Under the pieces are notes generated by a model, which was not told where the DNA came from, ran no database searches, and saw nothing but the letters and a program-made list of their open reading frames with translations. From NCBI GenBank assembly GCA_964586155.1, contig CAZPHC010000024.1, forward strand, positions 1 through 64,000: 64,000 nt of DNA. Direction: 5' to 3'. Of the stretch, positions 50,201-57,536 are shown in pieces. The DNA comes from SXNM01 sp964586155 (GTDB taxonomy: Bacteria; Myxococcota_A; UBA9042). Position 1 is the stretch's first letter, and the number at the start of each line of letters is the position of its first letter. A program made the translations under genes and the position numbers.

Positions 50201-53200
50201 CGACGCCTGCAACAACGCGCGCACCTGCAGCAGCGGCAAGTGCGGCTCCACGCCGCCGACCGGCTTCGGCAACGTCGTCTTCGCCAGCAGCCCGGCGCTG
50301 CGCATCGTCGACGCCGTGCCCCTGGGCGGCAGCAGCGTCGCCGGCATCGCGCTCGGCAGCGCAGGTTCCTACCTCTACGAGACGTCGGCGGCCGGCCTGC
50401 AAGGGGTCTCGGGCAAGCTGCCGCTGCCGGTCAACGTCACGGCGGGCTCGTACACGCACCTCGTTCGCCTCGGCGCGGAGCTCTGGCTCGCCGGCGTCGG
50501 TGAGTCCGGGGGCAAGACCGTCAACTTCTTCACCCAGTCGTCGGGCGGCGCCCTGGTCAAGCCCTTCGTCGTCGCCGCCAGCAACGACGACAAGATCGTC
50601 GAGGCCGGCCCGGTCACCGGCGACGAGATCGCCTGGGTCTCGTCGACGACCTTCCACAAAGTGCGCACCGTCGACGGCGCCGCGTTGGCCCAGCTGCCGC
50701 TGACGCTGCCGTCCACCTCGGTCTTCCAGGGCAGCGGCATGACGCGCCTGTCCGACGAGGATTGGCTCGTCTTCGGCGTCGCCAAGCTCAGCACGCTGCC
50801 CATCGGCGTGGCGGTCGCGCGGGTGCGTGCGCCGCGGTTCAAGGCGCCGCGCTACCTCTGGCGCACCTCGAACGTCACCACGCCCGCGACGGTGGCCTCG
50901 GTCGACAGCGCCGCGCTGACCGCGGACGGCACGGTCGTCGTCGCGGCGCGGCTCTCGTCCGGCCCGGTCCTGTACCGCTTCGACGGCACCACGGGCGCGG
51001 CGACGGGCACGGTCTCGATGCCGAAGTGGACCACGGGAGCCTACAGCCGCCTCGTCGTGGACGGCAACGGCGCTCTGGCGCTGTTCGGCGACATCGGCGC
51101 CTCGGGCAGCGAGCAACCGCAGCTGGCGGTCTTCGACCAGAACCTCGCCGTCGCCGACGTGCGCTCCCTGGCGCTGCCGCTCGGTGGCTCCGTGCTCGCC
51201 GCCACGTCGCGCGATGTCGGCGGCTGGGTCGTCGCGGGCGCCGCCAAGGTCGCCGCGCCGGGCACGACCGTGCCCTTCATCGTCACGCTCAACGACGCGC
51301 TCGACACGACCTGCAACGCCGACGCGCCCTGCGACGGCAAGACCAGCCAGACCTGCACCGACAACAACCCGTGCACGCTCGACGTCTGCAATCCGGCGTC
51401 CGGCTGCGTCCACGTCACCATGCCGGCCAACTACGGCTGCGACGACGGCGACAAGTGCACGGTCGGCGACGGCTGCGTCGGCGGCGTCTGCAAGGGCGGC
51501 AGCGTCGCGCCTTGCGACGACGGCAACCTCTGCACCAACGCGAGCTGCGACTCGAAGATCGGCTGCACCTACGTCAACCTGTCGGGAACACCCTGCGTCG
51601 GCGGCAACTGCGACGGCGCCGGCAAGTGCACCGTGCGCGCCGACGCGCCCACCCACGGCACCGCGGCATCCTACGGCGCGTTCATCAACAGCAAGCCGCC
51701 CTACCCACGGGTCGAGGTGTTCGGGCCCAACATCGGCACCATCTTCGAGGTGACCGCGTCCGGCGCTGCCAGCCCCGAGGTCGTCGCCGACAGCGCCGAC
51801 GCGCGCGTGGTCGCGGTCGGCAAGTCGCTGACCTGCATGATCGACAGGCTCGGCGTGCTGAGCTGCGGCGGCTATGCCGGCAACAAGAAGGTGAGCTTCG
51901 CCAGCGCGGTCGACCTCGGTGCCCCCGCGGCGTGGGTCGCGGGCCGCAGCGACACGTTCTGCGCCCTGACGACCAAGAACGAGGTCTGGTGCTGGACTGG
52001 CGCCTTGGTTCCGGTCAAGGAGCTCGGCCCGCCGACCAGCGGCTCGTGGGCCGGCGTGACGGTCGGCGGCCAGCACAAATGCGCGTGGCAATACGACGGC
52101 AAGGCCGTGTGCTGGGGCGCCGGTGCCTACGGCCAGCTCGGCGCCGGCAGCCAACCCTCGACGCCGGTCGACGGCGCCAGCGCCGCAGATGTCATCGTCG
52201 CCTCCAACTCGGCGCCGCTGTCGAAGGTGACCGCGGTCTGCGCCGGCGACCTCTTCTCCTGCGCCCGCACCAGCGACAGCAAGGTGCACTGCTGGGGCCA
52301 CAACCTCTACGGCCAGCTGGGCAACGGCGGCGGCTCGATCGCCAACAAGGCGACGCCGGTCAGCAGCACCGGCGGCGGCGCTTCGCTCTTTGGCGAGCTC
52401 GGCGCGCAGACGATCCAATGCGGCGCAGACTTCGCTTGCACCACGGCCAAGAACCCCACGTTCAACAACCCGCAGGTCTTCGTCGAGAAGAGCGCTTGCT
52501 GGGGTCGCGGCGATCGCGGCCAGCTCGGCAACGGCAGCGGCAAGGACGCCAAGGTGTGGACGCCGCTCTCCATGGCGTCCGGCGGTGTCGTGCCGCCGTC
52601 CGGCAGGATGATGGGGCCGGCCGACGTGGCGATGTGCTTGCGCAAGGACGACGACGCCCTGTGCTGGGGCAGCAACGAGAGCGGCCTGCTCGGCCTCTTC
52701 GGCAACGGTGGCGTGGCCGATCCCTACGTCCCCGACACACCGCTCGTGGCCGATACCGGCAAGCCGCTGGCCAACATCACGTCGCTGCGCGGCTTTGGAG
52801 GCCTGTACTGCACGCTCGACAGCGCGTCGAACGACCTGTGCTGGGGCCGCAACGACGGCAGTGGCATCGCGGCGGGCGACACCGCAGGCAGCTTCGACCT
52901 CGCGACGGGCGCGCAGTCCACGGTGCCACCGACCTCGATCGCGCGTTCGCCCAACATCGGCTGCCAGATCACCGCCGCCGCCATCGAGTGCTGGGGCGAC
53001 AACCGCTTCGGCTACGCCCTCGGCTTCCTGGTGGGCGGCTCGGGCAGCTACATCAAGACCCCGACGGCCCTGCCGGGTTCGGGCAACGCCAAGTCGATCG
53101 TCACGGGCATCGGCCATTCCTGCGCCACGGTCGGGACCTATCCGGCCAACACGCTCTACTGCTGGGGCCGCAACCAGGACGGCGAGCTCGGTCGCGGCAG

Positions 53201-53900
53201 CTCCGGCGGCGCGCTCGGCTTCGGCAAGGTCACGCACGTCGGCGGCGCGTCGTTCGACGGCGTCAAGGACTTCGCTGTCGGCAGCGGCCGCACCTGCGCG
53301 ATCGACGCCAACGACAACGCCTGGTGCTGGGGCCGGAACCAATACGGCGAGGCAGGCAAGGCCCCAGGGGCCGCCGTGCTGGCGCCGAACAAGGTGTCGA
53401 CCAAGGTCTTCAGCACGATCGTGGTGGGGCACAGCCAGACTTGCGCCATCGACCAGGCCCCGGCCAAGGCGGTCTGGTGCTGGGGCTACAACGGCGGCAC
53501 CAGCGGCAACTACCTGGGCGCCAAGGACGCGGCCTCGTCCCGCGCCACGGCGGTCCAGGTGGCCTGGGCCGAGGGCTTCGCCGGCCTGGCGATCTCCGAC
53601 AGCCAGTGGACTTCGGTGCCCTACGTCTCGACCACGTGCGGCGTCACGCTCAGCGGCAAGGTCGTGTGCTGGGGCGCGGCGTACAACGGGGCGCTGGGCA
53701 ATGGCAGCACCTCGACCCCGCAGTCGAGCCTGCCGCTCGAGACCCCGAACATCGGCAATGCAGCCACGATCGTCGCCGGCGACCGCTCGTTCTGCGCGCT
53801 CAAGACCGACAAGACCGTCGCCTGCTGGGGCCAGCGCGCCTACGCCCAGACCGGCCGCGGCGCGTCGATCGCCTACTACGCGTTCAACCCCTTCCCGTAG
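47244..53900 (+). CDS. giant RCC1-repeat, Cys-repeat surface lipoprotein
   Basis: A 2218-residue lipoprotein. Its signal peptide ends at LALAGC (Cys35). Residues about 55-1000 are cysteine-rich: first a module repeated some seven times that includes GTLYCDLSGAKPACKVNP and CKMTPQPEG-like parts, then about fifteen CDDGxxCTxDxC units. A Cys-poor beta region (1001-1355) and a second short CDDG block (1358-1465) follow. The last 750 residues hold about eleven RCC1-type propeller repeats (CWGHNLYGQLGNG, CWGRGDRGQLGNG, CWGRNQDGELGRG). Most blades have a Cys pair (C...xVxCWG), implying a disulfide per blade. AGGGATTGGGGGG precedes the ATG. It is probably a cell-surface recognition or adhesion protein. 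Ligand unknown. Confidence 0.9.
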   Translation: MQMVKAGLGSRRHAVRPTTFVVSMLVVLGLALAGCEEDSASAPQDAASDVLSSDTTAPQCKSDAECPVSTTACQIAACSVTGTCGLVDAPDGKACDDGDACTVDTSCAAGVCVGTSSCECTVDADCTPLEDGDACNGTLYCDLSGAKPACKVNPSTVVSCDDSADTACTSNVCQKATGSCAMTAKADGTACDDGNDCTGPDACASGACGGAPTCACQVDDDCKASDDGNPCNGTLYCDTSGAKPACKVNPATIVACTSAEDTACFASQCQPKDGSCKMGPMPDTTTCDLDGSVCSLDHCAGGACVPGPLDAPCNCKVDADCVPFDDGNFCNGVLFCNIASGFCELNPATKVACPTASDTTCLRNECAPKTGLCKMTPQPEGMACDDGWDCTKAEVCTAGVCKAATDSCVCQSTADCAQYEAANGCAKLYCNKPAGVCKANPATITFCQQTGDPACSVTACNKTTGACEVVAKNEGGPCEADGSWCTSLDTCVGGACKAASSKCPCKADKDCAAFDDNNPCNGTLFCDLPTGSCLVNPATKVSCDGEGEGQCKPLQCDPKDGACKALPLPDGATCDTDSFVCTTEACSAGACKLVDESCLCWDDSDCAPFDDGNACNGTLYCNKNGGPPFCEVNPATIPSCPAPLPGACTVSVCDPSAGGCVAKPGNEGGTCQDGDICTKDDACAGGTCAGLPVDVATLCDDNNPCTDEACLKGKGCVHTGNSAACDDGDACTTGDACSASTCVTTPIDCDDNNPCTTDSCDAKTGCVHTPATGTPCDDGDVCTAGDVCASDAGCKPNGPTSCDDNNVCTTDSCVAGQGCQNQNNLKPCDDGDACTDGDICAKGKCSPGSPKTCNDSDPCTDDACDPSKGCTITPNKAPCTDGSACTTGDACDAGSCKPGTPVVCDDGNLCTKDLCEAASGCVNAPSSGSCDDGDACTKGDACDAGSCKAGSKVTCDDGEPCTQDLCDAKAGCITIDAADGSPCRDADACNNARTCSSGKCGSTPPTGFGNVVFASSPALRIVDAVPLGGSSVAGIALGSAGSYLYETSAAGLQGVSGKLPLPVNVTAGSYTHLVRLGAELWLAGVGESGGKTVNFFTQSSGGALVKPFVVAASNDDKIVEAGPVTGDEIAWVSSTTFHKVRTVDGAALAQLPLTLPSTSVFQGSGMTRLSDEDWLVFGVAKLSTLPIGVAVARVRAPRFKAPRYLWRTSNVTTPATVASVDSAALTADGTVVVAARLSSGPVLYRFDGTTGAATGTVSMPKWTTGAYSRLVVDGNGALALFGDIGASGSEQPQLAVFDQNLAVADVRSLALPLGGSVLAATSRDVGGWVVAGAAKVAAPGTTVPFIVTLNDALDTTCNADAPCDGKTSQTCTDNNPCTLDVCNPASGCVHVTMPANYGCDDGDKCTVGDGCVGGVCKGGSVAPCDDGNLCTNASCDSKIGCTYVNLSGTPCVGGNCDGAGKCTVRADAPTHGTAASYGAFINSKPPYPRVEVFGPNIGTIFEVTASGAASPEVVADSADARVVAVGKSLTCMIDRLGVLSCGGYAGNKKVSFASAVDLGAPAAWVAGRSDTFCALTTKNEVWCWTGALVPVKELGPPTSGSWAGVTVGGQHKCAWQYDGKAVCWGAGAYGQLGAGSQPSTPVDGASAADVIVASNSAPLSKVTAVCAGDLFSCARTSDSKVHCWGHNLYGQLGNGGGSIANKATPVSSTGGGASLFGELGAQTIQCGADFACTTAKNPTFNNPQVFVEKSACWGRGDRGQLGNGSGKDAKVWTPLSMASGGVVPPSGRMMGPADVAMCLRKDDDALCWGSNESGLLGLFGNGGVADPYVPDTPLVADTGKPLANITSLRGFGGLYCTLDSASNDLCWGRNDGSGIAAGDTAGSFDLATGAQSTVPPTSIARSPNIGCQITAAAIECWGDNRFGYALGFLVGGSGSYIKTPTALPGSGNAKSIVTGIGHSCATVGTYPANTLYCWGRNQDGELGRGSSGGALGFGKVTHVGGASFDGVKDFAVGSGRTCAIDANDNAWCWGRNQYGEAGKAPGAAVLAPNKVSTKVFSTIVVGHSQTCAIDQAPAKAVWCWGYNGGTSGNYLGAKDAASSRATAVQVAWAEGFAGLAISDSQWTSVPYVSTTCGVTLSGKVVCWGAAYNGALGNGSTSTPQSSLPLETPNIGNAATIVAGDRSFCALKTDKTVACWGQRAYAQTGRGASIAYYAFNPFP

Positions 53901-54135
53901 CGGGGCCGGCGGGACCTCGACGGTGGCGTCGCGCGCCTCGGGGGCCTCGCCGTGGTCCCGAACGTCGAGAACGTCCGCCCACGCGAGGGCAGCCCCGGCC
54001 CGGCCAGATCCCAGCCGCGTTGACGGTTCCGTGACGGCCTGGGCAACCCTGCTTGGACCGCCCGCGCCGATCGCGCACACTGCTCGTGCGTCCATGCGTT
54101 GCAGCCGCTGCCGGCCCATCTCGCGAGGTCCCCCC

Positions 54136-57100
54136 ATGCCGCTCCGGGCCCGACCCATCGCCACGACCTCGCGCCGCGCTCCTGCGATCGCCGCCGCAGT
54201 TGCAGCGACGCTCGCCTTGGGCTGGGGCCAGGAGCTCGTCGCCATGGGCCGGGCCGGGCCGGAGCAACTTGTCAGGCTCCGGGACGGAGTCGAGTCGCCG
54301 CAGCACCGCGACCACGACCGCCAGCGAGCCAAGACGCGGGCCCGGGCCAAGCGCAGGCCCACCACGACGCCCAAGGCCAAGGGCGAGCCGCTGCCGCTGC
54401 CGCCGGCGCCCTCCGCGGCCGCGGTCCCCGTGCAAGCACGTGATCAGGCAGCTGACGAGGTCGCGCCCACGCCCGCAGCCCGGTCGGCGCCCAGGGGCGC
54501 ACAGCCGCTGGCCGACGAACCGCAAGGGGCGCCGCGGGCAGAGGCACTGCCCAGCGAGCCCGACGATCCTCGGGTCGGCGCGTCGATGCTGCGCGGCGGG
54601 CCGCCAACGCCGCCGACGCTGGTGCGCAACCCCGACGCGATGCCCAACCCCAACCTCGCGCCACGACCTGCGCCGCTGCCGGGGCTGCTGCCCGACCACA
54701 CGCTCGAGCACATCGACGACGTCGCGACCCTGAGCCGCCTCTGCAGCGTCGACGGTGGCCCGCTCGCCTGCAAGCTCACGATCACGGGGCTCGGTCGCGA
54801 TCCGGGCACGCCGCACTTCTACGATCCGCGTTTCTACGCCTATCACGACGAGTGGATGTGGATGCACCAGCTCGCTGGTCACGCCCTGGTCGACGGGCCA
54901 CCGCCGCTGCCGGGCGGCAGGGGCTTCGCCACCGTGGCCGACGCCTACCGCGCCGTCGCCGCGATGGCCGTCATGCCCATCGGCCTGTCGTGGACCCACG
55001 GCCGCCTGTACAGCGACGGCTTCTACGACATCGCCGCGCGCCAGGGCACCCGCCAGCGGCCGCGGCGCTGGATGGCGGCGACGTTGCGCCACCTGCCGGC
55101 CGAGCCGCGCCGTCGTCGTCCCGAGCCGCTCTGGCTGGTCGAGCTCGAAGAGACCGACGCACCGAGCGAGGCCGAGCTGGCGCAGCTGCACGCGGCGCTC
55201 GCGGCCCATCTGCCCGCCGAGGTCGGCGCGGCGCTGCGCTGGTTGGTGCGGCCCACCGCCGGGCAGGAGGCGCTGGCCGCCCGGATCGACGCCGGCCGGC
55301 ACGCCTTCACCGGCCGCGTCGTGCGCTACGACGAGCTCATCGTGCCGGGCCGGGCGACGCCCTACACCCAGGGCGTCGCCGCCGGGCGGCTGCGCTTGAT
55401 CCGCCGCGGCGAGGACGCCATGGGCGTCGCCGGGCCCCACGACATCGTCCTGCTCGAGCAGCTGCCCGACGCGCTGCCGCCCGTCGCCGGCATCGTCACG
55501 CTGCACGAGCAGGCCGCACAGGCCCACGTCAACCTGCTGGCCGCGGCGCGCGGCACCCCCAACGCCGCCGCGCCAGACCTGGTGTCGGACCCGACGACCC
55601 GCGCCCTGGCCCAGCGCGACGCGCCGGTCGCGCTGCTGGTGACCGAGCGCGGCGTCCAGCTCAAGGCGCTGCTGCCCGAGCAATGGGCCCGCTGGCAGCA
55701 ACGCTCGGGCAGCCTGCCGCCGGCGCTGATGCCCTACGATCCGCGCGGCGATGCCTATCTCTACGACCTGGGCCCCGCGACGAAGCCCGGCACCGGCGAC
55801 GCGACCGGTGCCGACGCCGACAAGGCCGTGATCGCGGGCTTCGCGGGCCACGCTGGGCCTTCGACCGGCCTCGTCGGCGGCAAGGCGTACGGCCTGTGGC
55901 ATCTGCTGCGCAGCCTGCAGGGGCAGCCGGTGGCGGCGCCGCCCAGGCCGCTCGTGCTCTCGACCCGATGCTACGTCGAGACGCTCGCTCCCCTCGAGGG
56001 CGCCATCTTCGACGTCATCAACGACGCCCAGGTGCTCAACGACCGGCGGGTGCGGATCCTGGCGCTGCAGGGGCAGAAGGGCTTCGACGCCTGGCACCAG
56101 CCCGGCACGCAGGCGCATCAGGACGCGCAGCGCTGGCTCGCCGCGTTCCGCCAGCTGCCGATGAGCCCGGCCCTGCGCGTCGCAATCGCCTCGGGCGGGC
56201 TGCAAGAGATGGTCCGGCGCCAGCCCTTGTCGGCCGGATGCCAGGCCAAGGCGCTGCCCGCGATCGCCGCCCATGCCCGCGACCTCGCGCCGAGCCAGGG
56301 CCTGCGCTTCCGCTCGTCGTCGAGCGTCGAGGACCTGCCGGGCTTCAACGGCGCGGGGCTGTACCGCTCGGTCACCGGCTGGGTCGAGCCGAACGCGGCC
56401 GGGCCGGCCAAGGGCGACAAGGCGCGGCGCTCGATGGCGGCTGCGATCTCCGAGGTCTTCGCCTCGTATTGGTCGTTCGAGGCGTTCGAGGAGCGCGAGG
56501 CCGCGGCCATCTGGCACCTCGACGGGACCATGGCGGTGGTGATCCACCCGCGCTTTGACGACGACAAGGAGCTGGCCAACGGCGTCGTGCTGGCCCGCGT
56601 CCGCGATCAGGCCGGCGCGCCGCCCCTGGTGGTGGTCGAAGTCAACGCCCAGGCCGGCGCCACGTCGGTGACCAACGCGCGCGGCGAAGCCGGGGGCCGG
56701 CCCTACGTCGTGCGTCTGCGCCGCCAGGGCGACGCGCCCTTCGCCATCGAACGGCGCTCGGCGGCCGACGTGCCGCGGCCCGAGGCGCTGGACGATTCGA
56801 CCTTGCTCGCGCTCGCCAGCGCCGCCGAGGCTGCCGCGCGTGACCAGCTGGGTCGCGAGCGCAGGGTCGTCGGGCCCTCGCAGCAGCCCCTGTCGACCGT
56901 CGCCGACCTGGAGTTCCGCCTCGTCGCGGCAGGCTGGCCGGCGCGCCGCGACGGGGCCGTGTTGCCGGGGCGCCTGGTGCTCAAGCAGCTGCGCCCGCTG
57001 TCGCGTCCGCCGCGGGTCGACGTCGACGCGCTCGACCAGGCGCTGCGTGGCCACGAGGGCGTCCCGTCCGACGTCCTGCCCTACATCGAGCGCGTGGTGC

Positions 57101-57474
57101 GCCGCTCCTGCGTCGGCGGCGGGCTCCAGGTCCACGCCGTGCTCGTCGATCTCGACGCCGGGGCGCCCATGCGCGAGACCGACGAGCTCGGCCTGCTCGC
57201 CGCGGTCCAGGTTCGAGGGCGCTTCGGCAAGGTGCGCCTGGCCCACGTCGGCCACGCGCGCGACCACGCCATGCGAAGGCGCGGCACCGAGCTCGCCGTC
57301 GAGCTGCCGCAGCCCGGCGCAAGCGGCGACGTGGCCCGGCTGACGGTGGCCGCCGACGGCGCGTTCACGCTCGCCCTGCCAGGGGCGGCCGACGTGGGCG
57401 GTCGCATGCGCTGCAACGATCGCGTCCTGGCCCAGACCGAGACGGCCTGGCTGCGCAGCCTCTTCGACCCCTGA
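54136..57474 (+). CDS. exported PEP/pyruvate-binding (PPDK N-domain-like) ATP-grasp protein
   Basis: An 1112-residue protein with an N-terminal Arg-rich then hydrophobic signal (PAIAAAVAATLALGWGQELVAMG) and a long Pro/Ala linker to about residue 200. The middle region is unassigned. From about residue 570 it resembles the PEP/pyruvate-binding ATP-grasp domain of pyruvate phosphate dikinase: GLVGGKAYGLWHLLRSL, LRFRSSSSVEDLPGFNGAGLYRS (about 720-745), EVFASYWSFEAFEERE and TMAVVIHPRF. The phosphohistidine swivelling domain and C-terminal barrel of full PPDK are absent. Export of an ATP-grasp kinase domain is odd because ATP is scarce outside the cytoplasm. The start at 54136 follows GAGGT; an ATG 42 bases upstream is possible. 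The stop is 62 bases from a convergent gene. Confidence 0.8.
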   Translation: MPLRARPIATTSRRAPAIAAAVAATLALGWGQELVAMGRAGPEQLVRLRDGVESPQHRDHDRQRAKTRARAKRRPTTTPKAKGEPLPLPPAPSAAAVPVQARDQAADEVAPTPAARSAPRGAQPLADEPQGAPRAEALPSEPDDPRVGASMLRGGPPTPPTLVRNPDAMPNPNLAPRPAPLPGLLPDHTLEHIDDVATLSRLCSVDGGPLACKLTITGLGRDPGTPHFYDPRFYAYHDEWMWMHQLAGHALVDGPPPLPGGRGFATVADAYRAVAAMAVMPIGLSWTHGRLYSDGFYDIAARQGTRQRPRRWMAATLRHLPAEPRRRRPEPLWLVELEETDAPSEAELAQLHAALAAHLPAEVGAALRWLVRPTAGQEALAARIDAGRHAFTGRVVRYDELIVPGRATPYTQGVAAGRLRLIRRGEDAMGVAGPHDIVLLEQLPDALPPVAGIVTLHEQAAQAHVNLLAAARGTPNAAAPDLVSDPTTRALAQRDAPVALLVTERGVQLKALLPEQWARWQQRSGSLPPALMPYDPRGDAYLYDLGPATKPGTGDATGADADKAVIAGFAGHAGPSTGLVGGKAYGLWHLLRSLQGQPVAAPPRPLVLSTRCYVETLAPLEGAIFDVINDAQVLNDRRVRILALQGQKGFDAWHQPGTQAHQDAQRWLAAFRQLPMSPALRVAIASGGLQEMVRRQPLSAGCQAKALPAIAAHARDLAPSQGLRFRSSSSVEDLPGFNGAGLYRSVTGWVEPNAAGPAKGDKARRSMAAAISEVFASYWSFEAFEEREAAAIWHLDGTMAVVIHPRFDDDKELANGVVLARVRDQAGAPPLVVVEVNAQAGATSVTNARGEAGGRPYVVRLRRQGDAPFAIERRSAADVPRPEALDDSTLLALASAAEAAARDQLGRERRVVGPSQQPLSTVADLEFRLVAAGWPARRDGAVLPGRLVLKQLRPLSRPPRVDVDALDQALRGHEGVPSDVLPYIERVVRRSCVGGGLQVHAVLVDLDAGAPMRETDELGLLAAVQVRGRFGKVRLAHVGHARDHAMRRRGTELAVELPQPGASGDVARLTVAADGAFTLALPGAADVGGRMRCNDRVLAQTETAWLRSLFDP

Positions 57475-57536
57475 GCGGCGAGCCGGGCGCCCAGCGTCAC
57501 GGTCGTCAGCGGCCTCGGATCAGCGCTGGCCGCAGC

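Noticed and set aside
54020..54048. TTGACG as a promoter for the ATP-grasp gene
   Set aside because: There is no acceptable -10 element at 16-18 bases.
46794..54380. A 2528-residue open frame on the minus strand across the RCC1 gene
   Set aside because: It is a high-GC shadow of the Cys-repeat gene, with no domain or ribosome site, and it crosses several real gene boundaries.
53884..57267. An 1127-residue minus-strand frame over the PEP/pyruvate-binding protein
   Set aside because: It is a compositional shadow. The plus strand carries the clear ATP-grasp motifs.
57505..57536. A GCGGCC / GGCCGC pairing as a terminator
   Set aside because: The stem is only six bases in a region where such matches occur by chance.
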